Assembly: GCF_001647545.1 (NCBI RefSeq)
Contig: NZ_LSZH01000002.1
Location: 1 to 64,000 of the forward strand
DNA: 64,000 nt
Origin: Acinetobacter sp. SFB
Lineage (GTDB): Bacteria; Pseudomonadota; Gammaproteobacteria; Pseudomonadales; Moraxellaceae
Reading direction: 5' to 3'
Shown here: piece after piece, positions 1-9,279 of the stretch
How the letters are laid out: each line of letters begins with the position of its first letter
Position numbering within the stretch: position 1 is the first letter of the stretch
Position numbers and translations under genes: made by a program
The notes under the pieces: model-generated
What the model was told of the DNA's origin: nothing
Seen by the model: only the letters and a program-made list of their open reading frames with translations
The model's database searches: none

Positions 1-451
1 TCTTCAAGACTTCCAGATTTAAACCCTTTAGGCTAAATCCTTGTTTCTCAACAAGTTTTAATCAACATCACCGCCGATGGATGTGCATTCTACAGCATTT
101 CAGAGGGGTTGCAATACTTCCGGCTAAGAAATTATTTTGAGTGTTTATTTTTCAAACCAAGAAAAACATAAGTCAATGTTATATATATCTAAATTATATT
201 AATTTTTTTCTAATTTTATTTAACCGAGCTACTCATTCCTACATTTATTCATCTCAAGGCATTGTTTTAATTAACTTTAAAATATAAAAATATTTATCGC
301 ACGACTTATATTACTTAATACTTACTCTATTTTTGCTTTATTCTTAGCCAACTTGCTTTTTATATATACAAAACTTGTTTTATTTGGTCTTATTTCTACA
401 GATAAATTCTCAATATAAATATGGCAAAATTAGTTTCAAAGTTCAGAAATT
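1..451. other. AT-rich intergenic stretch, no gene seen
   Basis: No convincing open reading frame on either strand. The first 120 bases have more balanced composition and may be the flank of a gene outside the window; the rest is very AT-rich. I see no RNA gene, repeat or recognisable regulatory site. Confidence 0.5.
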
Positions 452-483
452 AAAAAACCACTACTTTTTAGCAGTGGTTTTTT
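452..483 (-). terminator. Rho-independent terminator after the copper receptor gene
   Basis: An inverted repeat (AAAAAACCACT, ten-base loop, AGTGGTTTTTT) gives a U-tract on either strand. It lies 17 bases beyond the stop of the leftward TonB receptor gene, so it most likely ends that transcript, and it could work in both directions. Confidence 0.8.
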
Positions 484-500
484 AGAATACTTTAGAACAG

Positions 501-2567
501 TTAGAACTTCATACTGACACGCGCCCAGTAGTTACGACCAATATTATTAAATTGCTCATCCGCCGCAAAACCAAAGCCGGCACTACCCGCTTTATTTAAG
601 TGCTCGCTATAGGTTTTATCCAACACATTATCAATGCCTACAGAAAGATCCACTCCATCGCGAATATGGTAGGTGCCATTCAGCGACAAAGTTCCAAAAC
701 CGCTGCTTTCACCTAAATCATATCCCACAATATTGCCTTGATCTTGACTGATACGATTTTGACTATCTACCACACGCCACAATGCACCTAAAGTATATTG
801 ATCTTGCACATAACGCAGATTGACACGCCCTTCAAGAGGTGAGATTTGGGGTAAAGGTTTATTGTCGGTGGTATTTTCACCCCAAGCATACATCGCGCTT
901 ATATCTGCTTGCAGATGGTCGGTAAGTTGATAGCCAATTCCTGCTTCTGCTCCTGCAATGGTCGCATCCACATTTTTAGCTCCTACCGTTTTGCCATGAC
1001 TCATCATGCCCGGCATGCTATGCATGTCATAGCTCATTAAAATATAATCATTAATTAAGCCAGCATAAGCTGATACCCAAGAACTGAGTGCGCCATGCTC
1101 ATGCTGATAACCTAAATCAAGCTGTAGGGTTTTCTCTGTATCTATTCCATTAAAGGCATTCACCGTACCGGGATTACCATGTGCAGTACTGAACAGTTCC
1201 CAATAGTCTGGCATGCGCTCGACATAACCCAGGCCGATATAAGTTTTGGCGTCATGTTCTGGATGCTGGCTTTCTAAACGTATAAATGTGCTTGGTAAGG
1301 TTTCAGAACGACTATCATTCAATTTAAGTGCATCAATTTTGACTTGATCAACGCGTGCACCCGTCACCAATTTATTTTGTTCACTCAATTGATAACTGAG
1401 TTCACCAAAAGCACCATAAGATTGGAAACGCATATCACTGCTAAATGGAACATTCATCGTTGGCATTGTCGGCGATGACATACTGCCACCATGTTTATTA
1501 AACTGAGCATCTACCCCAGTGATCAAATTCCATTTATTCCATTCACTGGTCATCGCTAAACGTGAATTCAAGGTACGGCGCGTGACTTGCATTTCTGATG
1601 GGTTTGGCATTTCCATCAGCATTCCACCATGATTCATTTCTACCATTGGTGGCGTACGTAAATGGAAATTATCCATTACATGATCGTTATAGCTATAGTT
1701 TACTTGCCCTTCAATTTTCTTGATGACGTCGGTAACATTTTTCTTTTCAAACCTTAAACCGAGGCTTTCACGGGCAAACTGCGTGCCATCCATTTCACGA
1801 CCTGCATAGACCGCTTCGCCATCTGCTTTGCCGCCAGTAAGTTCGATCCAGGTATTTTCATCCGGTGTCCATCCCAAAGCTAAATCAGCATTCCAGCGTT
1901 GCCAATCTGAAGGAACGGTTTTGCCATCCCCATCTTTATAGCTATCTGAAACAGAGCGGTTGGCATTTAAACGAATATATTTTTTCTCATCTCCAACTGC
2001 CGCTTCAATATTATGATCCAGACGACCATATGAACCCATCAGCACACTGGCTTGACCTCGGTAAGGCTTATCGTGATTCAGTTTTTCCGCTTCGCGCTCA
2101 AAAATGACGGTTGCAGCCGAACCGGTATTGGCATATTGAACCGTTTGCGGACCTTTAATCACCGAAATACGGTCATAGCTTTCTGGTGAAATATAGGAAG
2201 TTGGCGCATCCATACGGTTTGGGCAGGCACCTAGATTTTCTGTGCCATCCGCTAAAATTTTAATCCGCGAACCAAACATGCCACGGAAAGTGACATCACC
2301 ATTGGTGCCACCATTTTTGATAGAACTAAATCCCATGATGCTTTGCAGATAATCAGCACCATCGCTGGCTGGAATCGGCTGGATAGGCTGTTTCGGATCG
2401 GCACGCACAATCAAACCATTGGCATCATTGCCTGAATGGGCCGTTGCCACAATCGGCGCTAAAGTTTGAACGATGGTATTTTGTTGCTCGGCAAATACCG
2501 AAGCTGAATAACAAGCCATACAAATTGCAGCCGCAAGAGGCTGTAAATAAAATTTAGGCTGAGCCAT
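501..2567 (-). CDS. oprC: TonB-dependent copper receptor, OprC/NosA family
   Basis: Outer-membrane, TonB-energised receptor predicted to import copper. The 688-residue protein has an N-terminal signal peptide (about residues 1-26), a plug domain (about 50-165, with GADYLQSIMGF and TNGDVTFRG) and a long beta-barrel ending in an aromatic residue (VSMKF), as outer-membrane proteins do. It carries CPNRM (C115, M119) and HVM (H296, M298). This matches in kind and spacing the CxxxM-HxM copper site described for Pseudomonas OprC. Met/His-rich loops (around MVEMNHGGMLMEM) fit copper. A DUF2946 gene lies just upstream on the same strand, a common pairing. Family assignment is firm; the substrate is inferred from the motif. 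Confidence 0.93.
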   Translation of the reverse strand: MAQPKFYLQPLAAAICMACYSASVFAEQQNTIVQTLAPIVATAHSGNDANGLIVRADPKQPIQPIPASDGADYLQSIMGFSSIKNGGTNGDVTFRGMFGSRIKILADGTENLGACPNRMDAPTSYISPESYDRISVIKGPQTVQYANTGSAATVIFEREAEKLNHDKPYRGQASVLMGSYGRLDHNIEAAVGDEKKYIRLNANRSVSDSYKDGDGKTVPSDWQRWNADLALGWTPDENTWIELTGGKADGEAVYAGREMDGTQFARESLGLRFEKKNVTDVIKKIEGQVNYSYNDHVMDNFHLRTPPMVEMNHGGMLMEMPNPSEMQVTRRTLNSRLAMTSEWNKWNLITGVDAQFNKHGGSMSSPTMPTMNVPFSSDMRFQSYGAFGELSYQLSEQNKLVTGARVDQVKIDALKLNDSRSETLPSTFIRLESQHPEHDAKTYIGLGYVERMPDYWELFSTAHGNPGTVNAFNGIDTEKTLQLDLGYQHEHGALSSWVSAYAGLINDYILMSYDMHSMPGMMSHGKTVGAKNVDATIAGAEAGIGYQLTDHLQADISAMYAWGENTTDNKPLPQISPLEGRVNLRYVQDQYTLGALWRVVDSQNRISQDQGNIVGYDLGESSGFGTLSLNGTYHIRDGVDLSVGIDNVLDKTYSEHLNKAGSAGFGFAADEQFNNIGRNYWARVSMKF

Positions 2568-2640
2568 TTTTAAATCTCACTAATACATAAATACAACTGG
2601 GCTGGAGTCATTCAAGACCCAGACATTCCAAATGGTTGAA

Positions 2641-3072
2641 TTATGCAAATAGTGGTGGAGCACGCCCTTGCGGCAGCAGAAAGAGTCGTTGTAAAACAAA
2701 CCAGACATGACTAAAGGTCTTTTGGAATGCCAATAAACGAATTTGAATACGATCTAAAACTTCTTTCACATCCAATTCTGGCGGTAAAACCAAATTACCG
2801 TAGACGGTACAGTACTGACACTGATGGCTGGCATCATGATCATGCCCGGCATGCGAATCATGCTGTTGAGTGTCATGATTGACTTGATGATGGGAATGTT
2901 CAGAAGCAGAAGAATGAATAGAACTAGGGCTGAGTAATAATGCACGCGTAATGGTTTCACAGACCGGCGCAATCTGATATTGCTCCGGCAGCAAAGGCTG
3001 TAAAAAAACAGCAATCTGTAAAAATACGGCCATACAAGCGAACAGTAGACCACTACGCAGAAGCACCAGCAA
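2641..3072 (-). CDS. DUF2946 family protein, likely metal-related
   Basis: A 143-residue protein with an N-terminal hydrophobic segment (about residues 5-30), a His/Asp-rich middle (about 50-85, with HSHHQVNHD and HAGHDHDASHQ) and a CQYC motif followed by a second hydrophobic stretch. This is the pattern of DUF2946, found beside copper receptors. It lies 73 bases upstream of the OprC-type receptor on the same strand, so co-transcription is likely. A role in copper sensing or shuttling at the membrane is inference only; the biochemical function is unknown. Confidence 0.75.
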   Translation of the reverse strand: MLVLLRSGLLFACMAVFLQIAVFLQPLLPEQYQIAPVCETITRALLLSPSSIHSSASEHSHHQVNHDTQQHDSHAGHDHDASHQCQYCTVYGNLVLPPELDVKEVLDRIQIRLLAFQKTFSHVWFVLQRLFLLPQGRAPPLFA

Positions 3073-3156
3073 ACCCTAAAATTTGTCTAACCCAAGTATA
3101 ACAAAGCCCAATCGAAATTGGACTTGTAAATTTTTATTTTATCTACATCGTTGGGC

Positions 3157-3687
3157 TTAACGTTTGACGGTAACTTTGTCTTTTTGACGTTGACGAACAG
3201 TTTTTTCGACTTTTTCACGTGCCCGTTGACGCTTTAATGGCGATAAATAATCAACAAATAACTTGCCATTTAAGTGATCCATTTCATGTTGAATACAAAC
3301 AGCGAGAAGTTCGTCTGCTTCTATCTCAAATGATTGACCTTCAAGGTTAATTGCCTCGATTTTTACACGTGACGGACGCTCAACTTTATCGTATATTTGA
3401 GGGACTGACAGGCAGCCTTCTTCATAGGGCTGAGTTTCTTCAGTTAACGGTGTGACTTTGGGGTTAATAAATACCATGGGTTGATCTTTATGTTCAGATA
3501 AATCCATGACAATCAGCTGAATATGATGATCAACCTGTGTTGCTGCCAGACCGATACCGGGTGCTTCGTACATGGTTTCAAACATATCTGCTACAAGCTG
3601 ACGAATTTCATCAGTGACTTCTTCGACTGGTTTAGCAATGGTACGAAGACGGGGATCCGGGAAACTTAAAACAGGTAATAAGGCCAT
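3157..3687 (-). CDS. def: Peptide deformylase
   Basis: Removes the formyl group from the N-terminal methionine of new proteins; a cytosolic metalloenzyme. All three family motifs are present in the 176 residues: GIGLAATQ (44-51), EGCLSVP (90-96, metal ligand C92) and QHEMDH (133-138, ligands H134 and H138, catalytic E135). Length is typical, with a basic C-terminal tail (about 150-176). It diverges from the LysM gene on the right; the LysM, dprA and tsaC neighbours are the usual company of def in gammaproteobacteria. Confidence 0.98.
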   Translation of the reverse strand: MALLPVLSFPDPRLRTIAKPVEEVTDEIRQLVADMFETMYEAPGIGLAATQVDHHIQLIVMDLSEHKDQPMVFINPKVTPLTEETQPYEEGCLSVPQIYDKVERPSRVKIEAINLEGQSFEIEADELLAVCIQHEMDHLNGKLFVDYLSPLKRQRAREKVEKTVRQRQKDKVTVKR

Positions 3688-3806
3688 ACGGTGTCCTCAC
3701 TTATGCCATTGATCAAAAAACAAAATGAAGGAATGCTTCATCAAAAAAATGTGTGTAATATCGTTATTATAACGCAACTACATACATAATTTTAGGAATT
3801 ATGATA

Positions 3807-4964
3807 ATGAAAAAGGTTTTCAAGGGCGCACCAAATTTTAGTGCCTTGGGGTTTAAAAAACAATTATTGGCACTTGCCGTATGTGTAAGTGTTGGAATCG
3901 GGATGGTCAGCCTTGCTGAAGCCGCCCCTGCCCGCAATGTCAATCCACCTGCCTTAAAAGCCGGAGCACCACAAGTTTATGTGGTGAAAAAAGGTGATAC
4001 TTTATGGGATATTTCCAAAAGATTTTTGAAAAATCCGGTACGTTGGCCTGAAATCTGGGCAAGCAACAAACATGTGAAAAATCCGCACTGGATTTTCCCG
4101 GGCGATCGTCTGCTGATGTGTACCTATAACGGCAAACCAATCATCGGTAAAGATGAAGGTGATGGCTGTGAAGGGATTATCCGTCGCTATACCGGTGGCA
4201 GCACCAAGCTACAACCTCAAGTCCGCATCGAGTCTTTAAATAACGCTATTCCCGTAATTCCACTGGAATACATTCAACACTGGTTAGAACGCAGCACCAT
4301 TGTGGCACCTGAATCGATTCAAGGTACGCCATACATTTTAGGTACAGCCGATCAACGTGTAATGGCTGCCAAAGGTCAAACTGTTTATGCACGCGGCAAT
4401 GGGCTGGAAGTGGGACAACGCTATGCCGTTTACCGTGAAGGCGAACCGTATATGTTTACCGATGCCAAAGGTAAAAAATACAATGCTGGTCTTGAGTTAA
4501 TTCAAGTCGCCTCAGGTGTTGCAGTTCGCGGTGAAAATGACATTACCACCCTTGAACTGACAGATACTTATAATGCTGAAGTTCGTCGTGGTGATCGCGT
4601 TCTGCCTGAATATGATCCAATGCTGCCAACCTTGTTCTACCCAACCAATGCAGAAGATGTGGTTGCAGGGGGCCAAATTGTTCGCGTGATGGGATCAATC
4701 GGTACTGCAGCAAAACACAGTGTAGTGACGATTGACCGTGGTAGTTTGCAAGGAGTTCAAGTTGGACACGTGCTGACTGTTAACCAAAAAGGTGAAATCG
4801 TTACCGATCCAAAAACCAAAGAACGTGTTCAATTACCTGGACAGCGTATTGGTAATATTATGGTATTCAAAAGCTTCGAAAACTTAAGCTATGCCTATGT
4901 GCTTGATAGCGAATTACCGATTAAAGTCGGTGCTGGCATTCAGCCGCCGCTTATGGATGACTAA
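3807..4964 (+). CDS. LysM peptidoglycan-binding domain protein
   Basis: Exported protein of about 385 residues. A hydrophobic signal segment ends near AEAAPA (about residue 40) and one LysM domain follows (about 55-105, VYVVKKGDTLWDISKRF ... NPHWIFPGDRL), which normally binds peptidoglycan glycan. The rest (about 120-380) has no catalytic motif I recognise. Two in-frame ATGs lie six bases apart (3801 and 3807); AGGA at 3794 is nine bases from the second and only three from the first, so 3807 is preferred. The def/LysM/dprA/tsaC neighbourhood is conserved. The exact role in the envelope is unknown. Confidence 0.88.
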   Translation: MKKVFKGAPNFSALGFKKQLLALAVCVSVGIGMVSLAEAAPARNVNPPALKAGAPQVYVVKKGDTLWDISKRFLKNPVRWPEIWASNKHVKNPHWIFPGDRLLMCTYNGKPIIGKDEGDGCEGIIRRYTGGSTKLQPQVRIESLNNAIPVIPLEYIQHWLERSTIVAPESIQGTPYILGTADQRVMAAKGQTVYARGNGLEVGQRYAVYREGEPYMFTDAKGKKYNAGLELIQVASGVAVRGENDITTLELTDTYNAEVRRGDRVLPEYDPMLPTLFYPTNAEDVVAGGQIVRVMGSIGTAAKHSVVTIDRGSLQGVQVGHVLTVNQKGEIVTDPKTKERVQLPGQRIGNIMVFKSFENLSYAYVLDSELPIKVGAGIQPPLMDD

Positions 4965-4983
4965 TCATTAAATCAAAATCTAG

Positions 4984-5016
4984 AAATGAGGCTGAGATTC
5001 AGCCTCATTTTATTTT
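4984..5016 (+). terminator. Rho-independent terminator after the LysM gene
   Basis: Perfect 12-base-pair stem (AAATGAGGCTGA / TCAGCCTCATTT) with a GAT loop, followed by a T-rich run, 20 bases after the LysM stop codon. Confidence 0.9.
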
Positions 5017-5053
5017 TAAACAATAAAAAGAAGACATCATTAAAGGTCTCGTT

Positions 5054-6211
5054 ATGCTCAATTCATTAAGCTCCGTGCAGCTGGACTATATTCGTTTATG
5101 GTTTCTGGTCCACCACTCGCTGACCAGCTTTTATAAAATCAGTAAACACTATACCCATCTGGCTGAGGCAACACAGCCTGATCAAATTGAAACATGGAAA
5201 AAGCTGGGCATTCACAAAAACCATATTCAGCGTCTGCAAGATTTTCATCTTCCTGAAGCACAGCTGCAATTTCAGCGTTGTGTTGCTCTGATTCAAAAAC
5301 ATAGCGACTTCATTCTGACTTTCGACCATCCTGACTATCCCACCCAACTACTACCCTATGCTGAAAAACCGCCCATTCTGTTTGGTCAAGGTGATGCTCA
5401 AGCCTTGTTGCAACCGCAAGTTGCCATCGTTGGCAGTCGAAAACCGAGTAGCCACGGACGACAGGTGGCTTATGATTTTGCCTATTATTTAAGTGATCAA
5501 GGTTTTTACATTATTAGTGGTTTAGCTGAAGGGATTGATGAAGCCGCACATCAAGGTGCTTTACGCCACAGTCGAACCATTGCTGTCATGGGCACAGGAT
5601 TAGACCAGACCTACCCGACCCAACATCAGCAACTGCGACAACAGATTATTGCCCAGTCAGGTACAGTGGTGACTGAATTTTTACCCGGAACACCGCCTTT
5701 ACAACAGCATTTTCCACGGCGCAATCGCCTGGTGAGCGGTTTAAGTCTGGGTGTTATCGTTGCAGAAGCCGCACTGAAAAGTGGTTCTTTAATTACGGCA
5801 AAATGGGCAGCCGAACAAGGCAAATTGATCTTTGCTATTCCAGGTCATATCTATAGTGAGCATCATCAAGGCTGCCATCAACTGATTCGTGAAGGGGCTA
5901 TTTTGGTCGACCATCCGGAGCAGGTGATTGAAGATTTGGCACTGCCCACGCAATGGCAAAATCAACAACAGATTGAACAGGTAAAAAATTCAAATAGCCT
6001 TCAAGCACCCAACGAAGCACCCACTGCATTATCGCCCCACCTAACTCACCTGTATAACCAGCTGGATTGGGTCGGGCAAAACATAGATAACATTGTCGCT
6101 AAGCTGCAATCAGATATCGGCACAGTGACCAGTCAACTGATGGAATTAGAATTACTTGGATTATGTATGCAACAGGCGGGCCTGTATCTACGTTGTCGTC
6201 CAAGCAAATAA
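5054..6211 (+). CDS. dprA: DNA processing protein DprA (Smf)
   Basis: Binds incoming single-stranded DNA during natural transformation and loads RecA. The 385-residue protein has a helical N-terminal region (about 1-90), a Rossmann-like core with VAIVGSRKPS (about 122-131), IISGLAEGIDEAAHQGAL, GTGLDQTYP and FPRRNRLVSGLS, and a C-terminal winged-helix-like part (about 325-380). Length and motif order match the family. It begins after the terminator behind the LysM gene and is followed 44 bases later by tsaC. Competence genes are expected in Acinetobacter. Confidence 0.97.
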   Translation: MLNSLSSVQLDYIRLWFLVHHSLTSFYKISKHYTHLAEATQPDQIETWKKLGIHKNHIQRLQDFHLPEAQLQFQRCVALIQKHSDFILTFDHPDYPTQLLPYAEKPPILFGQGDAQALLQPQVAIVGSRKPSSHGRQVAYDFAYYLSDQGFYIISGLAEGIDEAAHQGALRHSRTIAVMGTGLDQTYPTQHQQLRQQIIAQSGTVVTEFLPGTPPLQQHFPRRNRLVSGLSLGVIVAEAALKSGSLITAKWAAEQGKLIFAIPGHIYSEHHQGCHQLIREGAILVDHPEQVIEDLALPTQWQNQQQIEQVKNSNSLQAPNEAPTALSPHLTHLYNQLDWVGQNIDNIVAKLQSDIGTVTSQLMELELLGLCMQQAGLYLRCRPSK

Positions 6212-6255
6212 AGTTCACAATAAGCCTTTAAATGTATTTGAAGGGATAAAATTCA

Positions 6256-6825
6256 ATGATTACCACCTCTGTTGCCGAAGCTGCTGAATGTTTAAAACAA
6301 GGACAGGTTTTAGCATATCCCACAGAGGCAGTTTGGGGCTTAGGCTGTGATCCCTTTAATGAACAGGCTTTCTTGGAAATTCTACGCTTAAAGCAACGCC
6401 CGATTGAAAAAGGGGTGATTTTATTGGCCGCACAGATCGCGCAAGTTGAGCCTCTATTAGAATCCCTCACTGCAGAAATGCATCAAAAAGTGATTGATTC
6501 TTGGAGTCATCGTTCTCCCACTGAACGAGCAAGCACCTGGTTATTGCCTGCAGGTGACCATATTCCCCACTGGATTAAGGGCAACCATCCTAAAGTGGCG
6601 GTACGTGTCACCACCCATCCTTTATGCGTGGCGCTATGCAATGCGTTTAATGGTTTTATTGTATCGACCAGTGCCAATCCTGCCGGTGGCAAACCTGCCC
6701 ACTCACTGCAAGAAGCCAATCAATATTTTTCAACTCAGATCAATTATTTGAATGGTGATTTGGGTCTCAGCCAAGAACCGAGCCGTATTATTGATGCTGA
6801 AACAGGTGAAGTGATTCGCGCTTAA
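6256..6825 (+). CDS. tsaC: Threonylcarbamoyl-AMP synthase (YrdC/Sua5 family)
   Basis: Makes threonylcarbamoyl-adenylate from threonine, bicarbonate and ATP for the t6A37 modification of ANN-decoding tRNAs. The 189-residue length is that of the short TsaC form without the Sua5 extension. Visible motifs are the substrate pocket AYPTEAVWGLGCDPF (about 21-35), LKQRP (about 50-54), a central VAVRV strand and STSANPAGG (about 136-144). It follows dprA by 44 bases on the same strand, a common pairing. Confidence 0.96.
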   Translation: MITTSVAEAAECLKQGQVLAYPTEAVWGLGCDPFNEQAFLEILRLKQRPIEKGVILLAAQIAQVEPLLESLTAEMHQKVIDSWSHRSPTERASTWLLPAGDHIPHWIKGNHPKVAVRVTTHPLCVALCNAFNGFIVSTSANPAGGKPAHSLQEANQYFSTQINYLNGDLGLSQEPSRIIDAETGEVIRA

Positions 6826-6866
6826 TGCGGATCATTTTTTTAGTAGAATCATAGCAATTTTCAGGC

Positions 6867-6900
6867 AAAAAAAAGCTCAACCATATAGGGACGGCTGAGC
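6867..6900 (-). terminator. Rho-independent terminator, minus strand
   Basis: On the minus strand an eight-pair stem, GCTCAGCC with GGTTGAGC (one G-U pair), has a ten-base loop and is followed by eight Ts. On the plus strand the stem has a mismatch and no U-tract, so it acts leftwards. Confidence 0.75.
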
Positions 6901-6960
6901 ATAAAAAAGGATGTGCATAAATCACATCCAGAGGGTCTGTGAATCTGGTTGCAAAAGTTT
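6867..6960 (-). ncRNA. Candidate small RNA with three tandem hairpins
   Basis: Read leftwards, the segment forms CCAGA...TCTGG, then GGATGTG-(7)-CACATCC followed by a T-run, then an eight-pair stem (GCTCAGCC / GGTTGAGC, one G-U) followed by eight Ts. The third is a strong terminator and is drawn separately. The nearest minus-strand gene ends about 275 bases upstream, which is far for its own terminator, and AT-rich promoter-like sequence precedes the hairpins. A short independent RNA would explain the arrangement; a long 3' UTR of the DMT gene is the alternative. No RNA family is recognised. Confidence 0.35.
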
Positions 6961-7236
6961 AAATTTGTTAATAATCACTTAAACATTCACTATATAAATA
7001 TTATCTAATAAATTGTTTTATTATACAAATAGATTATTTATCTCATAAAACACTTAAAAACTATGAGACATTTAGCATATTTTCTTAAAAATTTAAATTA
7101 TCTCACTATTTTTTAATCATCTTTTTTAAAAAAAATCGTTTCAATCTATTGGCAAAATGCTTAGGCCTTTCCCACTTCCATTAAATAACAAGTAAAAAAA
7201 TAAATGTGTTTGTTGGTTTTTTCATCTATTTTTCAC

Positions 7237-8151
7237 TTAAGCATTCAATTTTTCTGCTGCTACTGCGGGTACTTTCTTCTGGGCCAATAAAATTCCCAGT
7301 AAAATAATGACTCCCCCAATACTGTGATAAATCGTCCAAGCTTCTGCTAACCACACATAGGCAATAATTGCGGTGCAGACCGGCATTAAGTTCATAAAAA
7401 TACTGGTCCGGTTCGGCCCAATCATTTGTACTGCCAGCATCCAGACTAAGGGTGCAATCAAGGATGGAAAAATACCGGCATACAACACACTACCGACATT
7501 ATGCTGATCAATGGCATCGAGTCCTAAATATAAAACAAAGGGTAAATGGTAAAGCAGGGCAAAAGCGATCTGCACATACAAACTAATCATCAATGGAATT
7601 TGCAGTTGCCACTTTTTAAGAAATACACCATAAAAAGCATAGAAAAATACCGCCAGTACCATCATGGCATCGCCCAGATGGCCGCCTGACTGTATCAAAT
7701 TAAGCAGACTCCCCTGCGCCATCACATAGAGCAAACCGGCAAAAGATAAAATACTACCCACCACAGCAAAACGGTTAGGAATCTCCTTGAGCATGAACAT
7801 GGAAACAAAAATGGTAAACACGGGAATGAAGGCATTGATAATGCCCATATTGGTTGCCGTCGTATAATGTGCTGCGGTATAGCCCAGCCCTTGATACAAC
7901 ACCATGCCAAAGGCGCCCAATACGGCGAGCTGTTTCCAGTGTTTAACAACCAGTTGACGTTCATGCCAGACCTTATTCAGCATAAAGGGGGTTAATACCA
8001 GAAACGCCACTAGCCAGCGATAGAAACTGATGCTCACTGGAGAGATATAATCTGCCACATAGCGTGTCACGGTGATATTCATGGACCAGATTAAAACCGC
8101 CAGCAATGGCAAAGCGAGTGCCCACCAGAGTGGTTTGCTTTGCAGTGTCAT
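7237..8151 (-). CDS. DMT superfamily exporter, EamA domains
   Basis: Inner-membrane transporter of 304 residues with about ten hydrophobic segments, made of two EamA repeats (about 10-145 and 160-290). Helical landmarks such as WSMNITVTRYVADYISPVSISFYRW and APLVWMLAVQMIGPNRTSIFMNLMPV are typical of drug/metabolite exporters of the RhaT/YdcZ type. The substrate cannot be told. A divergent AraC-family gene on the right may control it. The region from 8152 to 8341 would hold both promoters. Confidence 0.85.
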   Translation of the reverse strand: MTLQSKPLWWALALPLLAVLIWSMNITVTRYVADYISPVSISFYRWLVAFLVLTPFMLNKVWHERQLVVKHWKQLAVLGAFGMVLYQGLGYTAAHYTTATNMGIINAFIPVFTIFVSMFMLKEIPNRFAVVGSILSFAGLLYVMAQGSLLNLIQSGGHLGDAMMVLAVFFYAFYGVFLKKWQLQIPLMISLYVQIAFALLYHLPFVLYLGLDAIDQHNVGSVLYAGIFPSLIAPLVWMLAVQMIGPNRTSIFMNLMPVCTAIIAYVWLAEAWTIYHSIGGVIILLGILLAQKKVPAVAAEKLNA

Positions 8152-8341
8152 CCCCTTTCCTCACACTAGAATATTTATTATCCATTTTCACCGAAGTCTG
8201 AAATAATTAGAATATCGGATTTCAGACATCAATATTGAGCTACAGACACATCTAGATCGTTTCACTGCTGTGCAATTAAAATTCATTCTTTTTATGAAAT
8301 GGATGTAGGAATATAGAAGAACCTAGAACAAGGATATAGAC

Positions 8342-9094
8342 ATGCTGGAACATATTGAGCGCTATATAGAAGTAGATGATTTCTTTTATCAAAAGGATGA
8401 AATTGTTGCGCCACACAGTTCGGTATGGGGCGATTTTAATTTCAGCTTGAACGGTATTTTGGAATATGAAATAGAGGGACAAATTTATCTGTCGCCACCG
8501 AATTATGGCCTCTGGTTGCCACCCCAAACAGCGCATACCTCTATCGCACTGGATGAACAAATCACCCACTATGTCTGTATCCGCATCCATCCTTCGCTAT
8601 GTGAGCATTTTGCATCTTGTACCAAGACTTTAAGCATACGCCCCTTTCTTCGGCATCTGGTGCATGAAATCCTGAAGCAAAAACAGCAAGGCATAGTGAC
8701 CCCACATTATTCGCACTTATTACAGGTGTTATTCGATCAGCTGAAAACTGCACCAGCGTATGAGCATTATTTACCACAAACCAATCATGTTTTGCTTCAG
8801 CCCCTATTACAGCAATTGGCCAGTCCAGCGCTATTTCACAAAAGCTTGCAGCAACTTGTTAGCGACTCATCCATCAGCGAACGACATTTACTGCGTTTAA
8901 GCCAGCAGGAATTGCAGTTGAGTTTATCGGAATGGCGCAATCGGGCCAAAATCTTATATGCCATCACCCAGATTCGCCAAGGCAAAACAGTAAAAAAACT
9001 GGCCTATGAATTGGGCTATCAGCACAGTTCCAGTTTTATTGAATTCTTTAAGCGTTATACCGAACAAACCCCTGCACAATTACGTGATATCTAA
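8342..9094 (+). CDS. AraC family transcriptional regulator
   Basis: A 250-residue regulator with an N-terminal cupin-like sensing part (about 15-90, including PPNYGLWLPPQTAHTS, a typical AraC_binding signature) and a C-terminal double helix-turn-helix (about 155-248, with LSEWRNRAKILYAITQIRQGKTVKKLAYELGYQ broken here into parts, then SSSFIEFFKRYTEQTPAQLR). The ending matches the second HTH of the family. It is divergent from the DMT exporter, 190 bases away, which suggests local control of that gene. The effector is unknown. Confidence 0.88.
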   Translation: MLEHIERYIEVDDFFYQKDEIVAPHSSVWGDFNFSLNGILEYEIEGQIYLSPPNYGLWLPPQTAHTSIALDEQITHYVCIRIHPSLCEHFASCTKTLSIRPFLRHLVHEILKQKQQGIVTPHYSHLLQVLFDQLKTAPAYEHYLPQTNHVLLQPLLQQLASPALFHKSLQQLVSDSSISERHLLRLSQQELQLSLSEWRNRAKILYAITQIRQGKTVKKLAYELGYQHSSSFIEFFKRYTEQTPAQLRDI

Positions 9095-9279
9095 ATTTCC
9101 ATGTTATTAAATAAGTAACTCTTTTTGCAATTTGCAGCAGCTTACCAACAAAAACACCATAGTCAGCAGCCAGTCAGATATGCGACTTTAACAGTTGGAC
9201 TCCACCCAGTATGTGCAGTATTTTTTAAATTTGAATGAATAGAATCAGGTTTAGTGATGTAAACCTGTGAGGATGCATT

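Larger units (their letters stand above)
6826..7236. other. Intergenic region between tsaC and the DMT exporter
   Basis: 411 bases with no protein gene. The left part (6867-6960) holds three hairpins in a row, two with U-tracts on the minus strand, treated separately as a possible small RNA. The right part (about 6961-7236) is strongly AT-rich and shows nothing recognisable except possible minus-strand promoter sequence. Confidence 0.5.

Noticed and set aside
1865..2107. Plus-strand ORF inside the copper receptor gene
   Set aside because: It lies in the antisense frame of a clearly coding gene and has no motif; it is a shadow frame.
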